A DNA stretch of 64,000 nucleotides from Trachythela sp. YZ-2020. Lineage: Eukaryota; Cnidaria; Anthozoa; Malacalcyonacea; Clavulariidae. Location: NCBI GenBank assembly GCA_016169945.1, contig JADLSH010000114.1, positions 310,001 through 374,000 on the forward strand, in the 5' to 3' direction. The notes under the pieces are model-generated. The model did no database searches, was not told the DNA's origin, and saw only the letters and a list, made by a program, of their open reading frames with translations. Position numbers and translations under genes: made by a program. Below are positions 47,942 to 58,002 of the stretch, in pieces. Position 1 is the first letter of the stretch. Each line of letters opens with the position of its first letter.

Positions 47942-48316
47942 TAGCCTGCGTGGCCGGCCCTCGTTGGAGGGGAAAAGAAGAAAAGGGAATGAGGCCTGCA
48001 AGAAAACCCAGCTTTCATGACTAAACGCCGTTCAATTTTTGAACGTAGAATTTGATTGGTCAACACCAAGAATTAATTGACATGTTTACGCACACAGGAA
48101 TATATTATTACATTTCTTCGTCTTGATTGACATGTTTATGCACAAGCGAATACATTTCCTTCGCTTTGGGGTTTCCCCTATAATCCAGCTGCATTTGTAT
48201 TGGTCAATTTTAATGAGCCTTTATTAGGGCGTTTAGTCATGAAAGCTGGGTTTTCTTGCAGGCCCTCATTCCCTGTTCTTCTTTTCCCCTCCAACGAGGG
48301 CCGGCCACGCAGGCTA
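47942..48316. mobile_element. Mutator-like MITE, 9-bp TSD
   Basis: The 375-bp element has TAGCCTGCGTGGCCGGCC at the left and its complement at the right. The arms of about 90 bp are nearly identical. TGATCCGAG flanks it at 47933-47941 and 48317-48325. Long inverted arms plus a 9-bp duplication fit a Mutator-like non-autonomous element. Confidence 0.8.
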
Positions 48317-48576
48317 TGATCCGAGAAAACACGCGAGCACGATTTATAAGTCGGTGGGCTTTCGCCGCAGCGACTGAAAAGTAACTCACCGTTGCGTTGC
48401 TGTTGGAAAGCTGAATGGCTATATATGGCTATGCTTCAAAATTGCTGTAAACACAAACGTTGTTCTCTGTTATTCTTTTATAAATTAACATTGAAAACGA
48501 AGAGGAAATCTAACACAATATGAAATAATTTAGAACGTTTACACTCTACTACAAGAGTGAAAGTCTAGATGTTATA

Positions 48577-48835
48577 CAGGGTGTATCAAAAAAACTGCAA
48601 ATACCATAATTTGTATGCACGAGATCATACATTAGAATTTCAATGGTTGTGCAAATAATTACGCTTCTGGGATTTGAACTCATAAGTTTAATTCACTTTG
48701 TGTGCTTGTTTTGATACCCCTGGGAAACGTATTTTCAAATCCCAGAAGCGTAATTATTTGCACAGCCATTGAAATTCTAATGTATGATCTCGTGCATACA
48801 AATTATGGTATTTGCAGTTTTTTTTATACACCCTG
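48577..48835. mobile_element. Palindromic MITE, mariner-like, same ends as 9499-10276
   Basis: The 259-bp element begins CAGGGTGTATCAAAAAAA and ends with the near-complement, flanked by TA on both sides. The arms of about 100 bp are nearly perfect (GCAAATACCATAATTTGT and its complement). The core differs completely from the element at 9499, so only the ends are conserved. Confidence 0.85.
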
Positions 48836-48969
48836 TATATATCCGACCATGTCAAGTGTCTATATGTCTTTAGTATAAACTTACTAGTAGTCTATTACAA
48901 ATTCAACGTTGTGATTGGCTGAGCTACTAATGGTCTATTGGTGATAGACCACTAGTAGGAAAATTCAAA

Positions 48970-49092
48970 ATGGCGGAAAATTCGCGTTTTGCCGAAGTGT
49001 TTAATGATGTTTTTGGACGACTTTTTGGACTATTTCGTACCAGAAAAAAACAACAGAAAGGCAACAAAATATGCAATGGCAATTTTTAAGGG
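48970..49092 (+). pseudogene. First exon of a Crypton-like tyrosine-recombinase gene, frameshifted
   Basis: Starts MAENSRFAEVFNDVF, and a one-base shift leads into LDDFLDYFVPEKNNRKATKY ending at a GTAAGA donor near 49093. The opening resembles first exons of the DUF3504/Crypton-type recombinase family of animals. No recombinase domain follows before the palindrome at 49267, so it is a remnant. The assignment is tentative. Confidence 0.4.
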
Positions 49093-49266
49093 TAAGAAAA
49101 TAGATAAAACAACATACACTCAATGAAATTTTAAAATTAAAGTTGAATTTTAACACAATTTAAGGCGAACAAAAACTGACCTATTTGCTTCCTTAATACG
49201 ATATAAATTTCAGATTGGTTTGCAAAACAGCAAGACGTGTAAATTAATGTTATAGTTTATACTAAA

Positions 49267-49370
49267 ACAATTAGACAACTCGGCCTCATTGTCTATGAGC
49301 GAATAGTCAACTCGGCTTCGCCTCGTTGACTATTCGCTCATAGACAATTCGGCCTCGTTGTCTAATTGTT
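49267..49370. repeat. 104-bp palindrome with CTCGGCTTCGCCTCG-type loop
   Basis: AACAATTAGACAAC...GTTGTCTAATTGTT, with inner arms CTATGAGCGAATAGTCAAC and its complement. It is followed directly by TTATATGGCTTT and a TCTGATTGG motif. The same order (palindrome, then TTATATGGCTTT, then TCTGATTGG) occurs at 59641-59760 next to the recombinase gene. Confidence 0.7.
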
Positions 49371-49710
49371 AATTATTATATGGCTTTTCAAAATTCTCTA
49401 TTCTGATTGGTTGACAAGCGGTCCGTAAAAACCCATATCCGGACCGTGGTCCGTATTTTCGGTATCTGGACCGGTGTCCCGGATGTCGTTTATCATAAGT
49501 TGTGCATAATGGTTTTCTTAGATATTTCACCCTTGTAAACTTGCGTGTCATTAAAATTTACCGATAAAAAGTTTCAAACAACCAAATTGTTTTTGATTGA
49601 GCATGCATGCCTACCGTATATTGTTACCCAGTGAAACTGACGATAGCCGATTTAATTCGCGCGAAAAGCATATGCTCACAGACTCAGTTCAGCCATATAA
49701 TAAAACGATT

Positions 49711-49849
49711 ATTGACCTCGTTTGTTCGGTCTGTACTGTGAAATATCAGACCTCTGTTTTTTGCATGGACCTCGCTCCTTCGTCGCTCGGTCCATACTAA
49801 AAAGCTCGGTCTGATATTTCACAGTACAGACCTCGCGCTCGGTCAATAA
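49711..49849. repeat. Second palindrome of the same style
   Basis: Arms ATTGACCTCG...GGTCTGTACTGTGAAATATC and their complement enclose GGACCTCGCTCC/TCGCTCGGTCC. Together with 49267-49370 it brackets about 340 bp containing CGGTCCG-rich sequence, perhaps a non-autonomous relative of the recombinase element. Confidence 0.6.
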
Positions 49850-49946
49850 GCCTTTAATATACCTAAAGTGTAGCTATAGTTTTAATCCTATTGATATGAG
49901 TTCATAGGTTCGGTGCTCGGAAAATCGGTTTGATTGTAGTTCAGTT

Positions 49947-51092
49947 CTAGTGTTGATTTACTTCAGTTTGTGGTGTCATTGCTATTGGTGGACCTTCAGC
50001 CGGTGATGGATAGGCTATGCCTTGAGGCAGTGGCGTAGGAAGATATTTGAAACATAGGGGGTCCGGGAGCATGCATGCTCCCCCGGGTAAATTTGAAAAA
50101 ACGAGACTCGGAAATGCCATTTCCTGCACCTCCTGGTGCCGAATTGAATAACTTGGACAGGAAAATTGCTGGGAAAAATTTGCTTAATTCATAATCAGTT
50201 TTGGTGGTTTGGATGACTTGGTTGGGGCAATAACCGCCAGAAAATTAAGCATAATTGAACTACCTGACGATGGAAAAGAGCTCGCGCTTTTAAACAAGAA
50301 CTATCTCAAATAATTAGGCCATCATTTCAATGATATCCATATATATATAAACCTATTATATAAGGAATATATTTCCAACTTCATCTATTTTAGTGGACTT
50401 AGCCCCCCTGTGCAAAATGTTACCGGGGCTCAAGCCTCCCCAGCCCCCGTGGTTCCTACGCCAGTGCCTTGAGTTTGATATGCTGGAGATTGATTTGGAT
50501 ATGGTTGAGGGATTTGGAAATACATTGGTTGTCCTTGTTGTACAGGATGATACTGCTGTTGTTGTTGGCTTGCAAGGACTGTAGTTCCTGTGGTTGCAGG
50601 TTGTGCCACTATAACTCCGCCTTGAGCACGGCGTGTCGAGGCTGCTGCAGCACAACAACAGCAGAAGGCGACAACTGCAATAGGTATGACGACAACAACA
50701 ATGATAATGATAACAATTACTGCAACAATCCAACCAGCGAGTCCTTCAATCACATCGCAATCTCCTGTTGTACATTTGTCATCAAAATCACAACATTCTC
50801 CAGTAGCACAGTCAATGTCCCAAATACACGATGCTCCAATACAATTTAAAGCACATTTTTCATCACAACAAAATTCGCCCGTTGCGCAGCCGTCATCGCG
50901 GTGACAAGACTCTCCAATGCAACTTGACCGACATACATAGGCTTCAGGAGATTTTCTTTCGCAACAATACTGATTGGGGAATGATTTACAGTCAGAGTCA
51001 TAATAGCATTCATCCCCTTCTACTAGGGAAAACACGCTGTAAATAGCAAGAGATAAAACACATATAGCTGTACTCTTCTTTATACACGCCAT
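49947..51092 (-). CDS. Cysteine-rich single-pass membrane protein, C terminus interrupted by a hAT-like MITE
   Basis: The ATG is at 51092. A signal peptide (MACIKKSTAICVLSLAIYS...) precedes an extracellular domain with three cysteine-rich units of the form C-x-D-x-D-C-ATGE-x-CC-D-x-KC (about residues 30-130). A strongly hydrophobic segment follows (about 137-160: GWIVAVIVIIIIVVVVIP), then a CCCC cluster and a Q/P/Y-rich cytoplasmic tail, a Shisa-like overall plan. After PAYQTQG the MITE starts and supplies TGVGTTGAGEA plus a stop (220 residues). Beyond the MITE the native tail resumes in frame (IAYPSPAEGPP to TEVNQH, stop at 49947). Removing the MITE and one TSD copy would give about 234 residues. 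I do not recognise a specific family. Confidence 0.7.
50028..50466. mobile_element. hAT-like MITE inside a coding exon
   Basis: The 439-bp element has CAGTGGCGTAGGAA at the left and TTCCTACGCCAGTG (its complement with one change) at the right. CCTTGAGG (50020-50027) and CCTTGAGT (50467-50474) match at 7 of 8 bases. CAGTGGCGTAGG is a common hAT terminus. It is non-coding apart from supplying the new stop of the host gene. Confidence 0.85.
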
Positions 51093-51315
51093 CGTTGGCG
51101 TTGCGAAGGTGACTACCTGTTGTTTGCGTCAACGTTACAGCTGCTTTGTCATCCAGTTTCTGATTCGTCGTCTTATGTCACGTGACATGAATATTCTTGA
51201 TCTCATTAATTTGATGGACTTTGAGACGGGTATGCAAATTGCTACGCACAAGTTGTAAATATAAGTATTTCCTCGCTTTAATATCTTCTATTTTCATAGT
51301 CGGCGGTCTTATTAA

Positions 51316-52020
51316 TCAAAGCGATTTGTTTGGTTTGGGCCGCACCCTGTTAAGTTGATAGTTCCTTATTAAGTTGGGATTGATAATGACGGTTTCAGCG
51401 TTAGACAAGGAAAGCTGTTCACTGCCGTACCCCGCTATGACTGTATGGAATAACGTGATGTTTTTTCTCGTTATGGAGAGCACTTCATACTTTGATTGAT
51501 TGAAGCGTAATCTGTTTTCTCCCGACCAGTAGTGAACATTCTGTATATCCTCTTGCAAGACCAATCCCATCACAAGGATCCTGCACGCATCTATGCAGCT
51601 TAGTGTCGTCTGCTAACAAACCGACCGCAGTGGAAGTGGATATGTAGCTAGGTTAGTCGTACATACATTATTCCATTAACTCTCCGTTCGGCTTTTCAGT
51701 GACAGATTACATCAAGTATCTCGTTTACATATATTGTGTACTTAGGCTACATGCATTATCTATTTTTTACAACAAGCAAGACTGTGGCAAGCTGAGCGTT
51801 TTGTAACAAGGTAGTGAACTGATGGTGCTAATTGGAATGCACATTCTTTCAGAATGCGTGAAGGAAATCCATCGGGAACATAAGCTTTTGAAGGATCTAA
51901 CTCATCTAAGTTCTGTAAAGCTTGATAAACTTCTTCTACTGAGCGGACGATGAATGAGATACTGATTGGGATGAAGATGACCGATCTGAAAACATGGATT
52001 ATTTTAAGGAATTTTTTCAC
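51316..52020 (-). pseudogene. LINE reverse-transcriptase remnants
   Basis: The minus strand has EEVYQALQNLDELDPSKAYV with PDGFPSRILKECA (51800-51990), the fingers region. After a gap comes TAVGLLADDTKLHRCV (51600-51660, LADD for the catalytic YADD), then RLRFNQSKYEVLSITRKN. The middle is deleted and the frames are broken. This is a different family from the LINE at 36861. Confidence 0.65.
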
Positions 52021-52029
52021 TGCACAAAA

Positions 52030-52887
52030 AGCAAAAGACGGATAACAAGTAAATTTGGTGGTATGTTAAACAGCGAAGGAGCACTGAGTAGCTTTGCACG
52101 TAACTTATCATGTAGTTATTCAGTGCAGAACTGAACTACCTGAAAATTGACTTTTGGCACAGGGTATTTTCTACGAATTCGTCAGCGAGTGGAAGGGGGG
52201 AGGGGGGGGGGGATAGTATTGAGGAACCCAAGAAAACTACATCAAAGGACCTAACTGGAAAGTTTGTTAGGGGATCTGGGGGATTGATCTGCAGGAGCGT
52301 TCTAATCTGGACATTGATTTCCTAAAATAGTTTTGTTAATAACGGAATAATACCTATTATTAAATAAAAGGAAAAAATTATTATATACTGCACAAAATCT
52401 CATTTATCACTGCAGAAATCGGGTTTATGACTGCTCAAATTGGTTATCACTACACGTTAAAATAACCCCTGTCGGAAAAGCTGGTTTAGACAGAATAAAT
52501 ATACTCGTTAAACATCATCGCAATATCATTTTGTGTGCTAGCATGTAATCTGCTTCCAGGTTTGTTGGTATCGTACCTTGTGAGTATACTTTCAGAACTC
52601 GAATTAATTTTGAAAATGGACCAAAAACGTTTGGGTTTATTCCATAAAATGCTGCCTAAGGGCGAGAAAGAGGACAGAACAGAGGCTTTCTTGGATCACT
52701 TTGTTTTACCTCAGCTCTTAATCTTTGGGGACGGAAGCGGAATAATTGTACCTCAATTATTCGTTATTCCTTTCAGAAATTTCCAAATTCTTCGTGCAGG
52801 TCTAAAGTGCATTACGTGGCCACCCTCTGTTTAACGGCCATACGTCAAAGTCTCAAAAATATTCCTTATGATTTACCATAGATTACG
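52030..52887. other. No gene recognised
   Basis: Contains a G-run at 52195-52212. The 99-codon open frame at 52535-52834 has no recognisable domain and no splice context. Confidence 0.4.
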
Positions 52888-53360
52888 TTTAAGTGGCTGG
52901 ATACAATTTTTTCATAAATGGAAAATTAACAATTTACGTGCGACATTTTGGACAATTACTTCTTGTTGGAAAACAAAGAGTGTATGACTTTTATAAAGTA
53001 ATATCGAAAGAGTTTATAAATTCTGTAGACCTATAAAAAAGATTGTTATGAATAATCATATTTTAAATCGTCAAAATATTTCGATGTACTAAAAGAAAGC
53101 ATTTTATGAAATAAGAATGGGGGTCACCGAAGTCGTTTTCGATTTAAATTACTTTAAAGTGAAAATATCCGCCATATTGGAACGTCATTGTTGCCATAGC
53201 AACGGTAGTTACGTGACCTTTTAAAACAAATATAAACTCTGTCGATATTACTTTATAAAAGTCATACACTCTGTTTTACAACAAGTAATAATTGTCCAAA
53301 AAGTCGGACGTAAATCGTTAATTTTCCATTTTTGAAAAATCTGTATCGAGCCACCTTAAA
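52888..53360. mobile_element. MITE-like inverted repeat, about 473 bp
   Basis: The left arm begins TTTAAGTGGCTGGATACA, the right end is complementary to TTTAAGGTGGCTCGATACAG. Matching arms of about 140 bp include TTGGACAATTA and GAGTGTATGACTTTTATAAA. No clear target duplication and no coding sequence. Confidence 0.65.
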
Positions 53361-53876
53361 CAGCCCTTATTAAGCGGCCACTCCGCCACTGTCAACTATG
53401 AGTGTTCCCAATTGGTGTTTCGAATTGTTTTCTACCTCTATTGAACAGCCGACCTAATCTACTAGGCGAAACTAAGACTTTGGCTGATTAGAGACCTTAG
53501 AATACTAAATTGTTGTTGGTATATGGTATGTAGATTTAAATCGTTTCTATTTTTAAAAACTGGCCTTCTCTATTATTCCACCATAAAACCGTTATTCTTG
53601 CATCATTCCGAATTTTTTAAACTCAAATATTCGTTATTCATTTCCTGATGTAAGATGGTTGGGGTTACCGATCTAAAGTTGTGAGCGACATGCGTCTATA
53701 CATTTGGTGGGAATAAATATGAGTACGAGCACGGCAGTCATCACAACGTTCTTCCAGTTTGACTTCCCCCCTGATCATAAATCTATTTTATACATTATTC
53801 TGGGGGGTTTTAACACAAATATTCATTATTCATTTAGTTTTTGGATCTGTTTTTAGTAGTGTTGCAAAACTTGTAA

Positions 53877-54149
53877 AGGCCCGTCCAAACGAAGCCAACA
53901 TTGTTGGTCAAAGATCATCCAACATCGTTGGATGCAATATTGTTGACCTCGTTTGAACACCATGTTGGGTAATTTTGGGTAATATATGTTGGGTAATGTT
54001 GGGTAATGTTGGGTAATGTTGGGTAATGTTGGGTAATTTTGGGTAATGTTGGGTAATGTTGGGTAATATTGGGTAATGTTGGGTAATGTTAGGTAATGTT
54101 GGGTAATGTTGGCTGATATTGGACAAGGTTTGCTTGTTTGAACGCGCCT
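53877..54149. mobile_element. Harbinger-like MITE with a minisatellite core, TSD TAA
   Basis: The ends are AGGCCCGTCCAAACGAAGCC and inverted AGGCGCGTTCAAACAAGC. TAA flanks it at 53874-53876 and 54150-54152. The core (about 53962-54112) is roughly fifteen copies of the 10-mer GTTGGGTAAT with minor variants. Confidence 0.75.
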
Positions 54150-54605
54150 TAACTGAGCAGTTCACTCAGAAATCAGAATCTATTTCCTCTACAAATTCTT
54201 CCAACAAGGCTCCTACGCTCAGTCCCGCCTTTGGGAAAGAAAATGCGCATACGTAACGCCTACGTTAGTCTCCTCCGCAGGCAACTCGGTGGCAAAGAGG
54301 CTACGACTACGTAAAATTAAGTTGGATGATTTATTACGGCAGTAGTTCTTTACCCCCATATGAGCCCGGACGTTTCTGTCCCTTACGTGCTATGGGCTTA
54401 ACAGATGTGTGAAAGATATGGACATATGGTTTATTGAGATCACAGCCGAACAGTCTGCTCTAAACATCTGCCCTTACGGAACACAAGGGACTTCATTGCG
54501 GGACTGTTTTTAAATATGCTTCTGGCTTACACCGTTTCAGGAAAAAAGTAACTGATCAAACAATTTGACAGTGGCAATCGCTTTATTTTAACACATGCAT
54601 TATTA

Positions 54606-55354
54606 TTAATGATAATGTAATTCATTTTTCAATTGATAATGTACGCCAGTATCGTCATCATCATCACCACCATCATCATCACCATCACCATCGTCATCAT
54701 CACTGTCATGGAAATGCTGTCTGTCTTCTAACATACGTTGCAAGAGAAATTTCCTCTTTTCAATAGCAGCACCCAAATCTTCGTCAGGATCGAAAGAGTC
54801 GTCTTCGACGAATATTTTTCTAGTTTCCATAATATTTTTATGCACTGGATCCTTTTTCATTGCGACATCCATTGCAGGCGATCCGAATAAACATTTTCCA
54901 ATTCCTTTTGAAGTTTTGGTAGAATTTCTGAAAAGGCCTGTTTCTTTGCATCAATTTTACCAGATCCGTCATTTTGAAAAGATTGCAGAAATTCATCGTG
55001 CTTTGTGTGAAGTTTCGACGCTGCTTCGTGTATCAATACACCCCAGGGGTCAGCCTCTTCGTTATCGTCAGAGTCGTTCATCTCTTCGGAACTTTCGCCG
55101 TCTTCTTCGTTTGATCAACTGAAATTATCCTCATTGGATACTGTTGACACTTCATCATCTGACTCATATCGCATTCTTTTTTGACTGGGTATATCTTCAC
55201 AGTCAGACTCCATTTGATCACTAAGTGATCTGGCTTGAGAAAGGTATTGCTGCCTATCTTCGCCGGAGAGTCGATGCATGTCTGCTAAATGGTTTGATAA
55301 CTTCACGAGATCTCTCTTACCGCAAATTGGACAATCTCTACGCCTTCGTGGCAT
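54606..55354 (-). pseudogene. C2H2-like zinc-finger and acidic protein, one stop and one frameshift
   Basis: Starts MPRRRRDCPICGKRDLVKLS with CPIC...HLADMH, a C-x2-C-x10-H-x4-H finger. It continues through EDRQQYLSQARSL to NEDNFS, then a TGA at 55117-55115. It goes on in the same frame (SNEEDGESSEEMNDSDD, EADPWGVLIHEAASKLHTKH, FSEILPKLQKELENVY) to LQWM, where a short frameshift near 54870 leads into KKDPVHKNIMETRKIF and ends in a long D/E tract. There are no introns. I have an impression that this is a repetitive family in cnidarians, but I cannot name a function. Its position inside a TIR element suggests it belongs to that element. Confidence 0.6.
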
Positions 55355-55864
55355 ACTGCATACTGAGTTTTACTTGATCTAAATGCACCTCCTTAAAAAC
55401 AGTCCCGCAACGAAGTCCCTTGTGTTCCGTAAGAGCAGATGTTTAGAGCAGCCCTGTTCGGCTGTGATCACAATAAACCATATCTTCCACATTTCTGTTA
55501 AGCACATAGCACGTAAGGGACAGAAACGCGAACTTTTGCTAACAGCGGAAATGTTTACAAAGTCAAACATTCTAAGCTAAAATATTACGTAAAAGCTGGA
55601 CAATATACTTAATCCCTGTTTATTTCTGTAAAATTGTTATACTTAAAGAACAAATTTGTTTAAAATGTTAATCCGTGTTGTGTTAATTTATACATGCAGT
55701 CAACCAAAGCGATATTTTACTCAAAAAATCAGTACGGTTTCGATGAGAACCTGCCCTTTTTTTACTTTAACAGGGCGAGCCAGAAGCACACTTGAAAAAT
55801 TTCCCTGCGTTCCTGAAATTATGTCCGCAAAAAGATGGCTAGCAAATCGTTCAAACGGGACGCA

Positions 55865-56098
55865 AGGGACCTCAGGACCTGCTAAATATGTCCCGCAGCA
55901 AGGTCCCGTAAATGAGTACTTCTACGGGACTTGCTAAATATGTCCCGCAACAAGGTCCCGTAAATGAGTACTTCTACGGGACTTGCTAAATATGTCCCGC
56001 AACAAGGTCCCGTAAAGGAGTACTTCTACGGGACTTGCTAAATATGTCCCACAAAAAGGTCCCGTAAATGAGTACTTCTACGGGACTTGCTAAATATG
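55865..56098 (+). repeat. 52-bp tandem repeat, about four copies
   Basis: The unit contains GCTAAATATGTCCCGCAACA, AGGTCCCGTAAATGAG and TACTTCTACGGGACTT. Copies differ at single positions. A short GAGAACCCC-type array follows at 56100-56160. GTCCCGCAAC plus GGTCCC also appears in the inner inverted pair of the surrounding element, so the array may have grown from an element end. Confidence 0.85.
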
Positions 56099-56734
56099 TG
56101 AGAACCCCGAGAGAACCCTCAGAGAACCCCAGGGAACCCCTACAGAACCCCGAGAGAACGTTGTGTGAACAATATATCGAGTAGCATCTATATCCTCAAT
56201 TTATACTCTCGGTTCAAAGTGTACGTCACCTCCAGGTTGCGCAACCTTGGTACGGAGGGTACGTCACTTTCCAATATGGCGGCTTGCATACTAATTACTT
56301 CTGAGCCTGGATGTACGTTGCTGACGTCATTTGACGGGAAAATTACTTCCGGGTATGACATCATACGTGTCAATTCACTTCCGGGCCCATATGGGGGATA
56401 AAGAACTACTTACGGCAATGAAAGTGCTGCCGAAGTCCGGCATCGATTCAATAGGAGAAAGACAATTAACATGAGCAAGAATACTACTAGCATGCACATT
56501 TCAAGTTGGACTGTACGCGTGAATAATCAATAAATTATTTACAATCATTGAATTCTGACGCAGAAACTCCATAAAGCATGGTTTTCATTTGGTCGTAACT
56601 GTCCTAAACAAATCTGATATTCGACGATGTGAAATAGTCTGGATCTATCTCGTATTTTGTGTGCTCTGTGCAAAATCAGTCTTTTCTGACTGTAGAGCAG
56701 TTCACTGCTGTAGAGATATATCGACACTCTATTA

Positions 56735-56839
56735 AGCCTGGTTTCCACATGGTCGTAACCGTCTCGTAACTGTCGTGGAGATCTCCACGACAGTTACGAC
56801 ACGTTTACGACACGATTATGACCATATGGAAGCCAGGCC
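56735..56839. mobile_element. 105-bp hairpin MITE, TSD TTA
   Basis: AGCCTGGTTTCCACATGGTC at one end and the near-complement at the other. TTA flanks it at 56732-56734 and 56840-56842. The core is the palindrome GTCGTGGAGATCTCCACGAC. The empty site is CTATTACATCGG in copies 1 and 2. PIF/Harbinger type by target. Confidence 0.8.
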
Positions 56840-57235
56840 TTACATCGGTCGCTCTGATATGTTCACGACAGTTACGACTAAATCATCCATAGAAATTTTT
56901 ATACGGATTCATTTTATCTGATGACCTTCAATGACCATGAATATATTTTAAAATCAATGCGTTTAAACAGTAATTACCCAATTTAATTATAACATTTGGA
57001 ACAATCCTAGATAAACCTTGGAAAAAGCGAATGGAATCTTTAGGTGAAAACGTGCGATGGTCTTACGGAGTAGGGCTCGTGTTGCTGGCAGCGATAGCAC
57101 GGTTTGAGCTAAACTACTGCATTTTAGGATGGAATTCTCTTACTGACAGGTAAAGATATATAAGTTAGATGTTGTTGTCCAGCACAGTCCACCAAGGAAA
57201 TTCTTGGGAAAAGATATGCATTATTCCCATTAAGG

Positions 57236-57484
57236 GCCTGTTTACATGATCCCGTCTAAGCGGGACGGGACGTTTTCATTCCGCCTTGCCGGGAAACTCG
57301 TGTAGACGGGATGGCGTGTTTATATGGACAAAGTGCACTGCCGGGGTGAAGCCAGTTAAGTGCTTGACTTCATATTTTTTTCAGAAAAGGGATTTACGTG
57401 TGCTCAGAAGGCAAATTCATCCCGCCTAACCGGGATAGAGTGTTTATATGGGAATTTCTCGTCCCGGCCAGGCGGGATCCCGGC
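57236..57484. mobile_element. Truncated Harbinger-like MITE
   Basis: The left end GGGCCTGTTTACATGATCCC follows TTA. The interior has GCGGGACGGGACG and an inverted GTTTATATGGG...CGTCCCGGCCAGGCGGGA. The expected right terminus is missing and the break coincides with loss of about 160 bp of SAMM50 intron. Confidence 0.6.
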
Positions 57485-57715
57485 TTCAGATGCTAGAAAA
57501 TAACTTACTATATAATTATGTTGGTTTACGTTGATGCAAAATCATGGTCGTTTCATCGTCACGCCATGATTATGTATTATATATTTTCGCAAAATCAGCC
57601 AACAAAACGACAATATTTTGCATAAGCCTACACAAATAAGTTATACTTGATAATAAGTTATATATTTGTATTTCCATCGAGTTCCAAACCTCGTATTCTA
57701 TTAACTATGATCAGA

Positions 57716-58002
57716 GTCGGGGGCGTAGTAAGCGTGGCGGCCGTGGCCCCTCAATATTTTATAAAGGGGGGTCGGAATAGCTTTCGGCCGCCCCAAAAAT
57801 AATTGAATTTTAAAAATATTGCAGCAAATAGCATAGACTCACAAATCAAAATGAAAGAATTAATGGAAGGGCTTAACGAAAGAGGTAGAGAAGACTCTGA
57901 AAATGCCATTTCCCAAATTTTCAAAAAAATTCCGCTCGGCGCCAACGATGGTGGCGCCTCGTGAGGGCGGCACCCCTAAGTTTAACAAGCTTCCTATGCC
58001 CC
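57716..58002. mobile_element. hAT-like MITE, 8-bp TSD
   Basis: The 287-bp element has GGGGGCGTAGTAAGC at the left and GCTTCCTATGCCCC at the right. TGATCAGA flanks it at 57708-57715 and 58003-58010. The empty site in copies 1 and 2 is TATGGTCAGAGTTATACAGC. Confidence 0.75.

Larger units (their letters stand above)
54341..56410. mobile_element. 2.07-kb element with 6-bp TSD and a C2H2/acidic ORF
   Basis: The ends are AGTAGTTCTTTACCCCC and inverted AGTAGTTCTTTATCCCCC, both followed by CATATG.GCCCGG. TACGGC flanks it at 54335-54340 and 56411-56416. A second inverted pair of about 150 bp (54363-54520 against 55385-55530, CGTTTCTGTCCCTTACGTGC) encloses the ORF. The right arm carries four 52-bp tandem repeats that share GTCCCGCAAC with the inner pair. 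No known transposase is visible. Confidence 0.7.

Noticed and set aside
52535..52834. 99-codon ORF with a hydrophobic start
   Set aside because: No domain, splice context or second copy supports it.
55865..56098. CRISPR-like array
   Set aside because: The whole 52-bp unit repeats, without variable spacers, and the genome is eukaryotic; it is a minisatellite.
56100..56160. GAGAACCCC array as a coding or regulatory signal
   Set aside because: It is a short imperfect tandem repeat with no further support.
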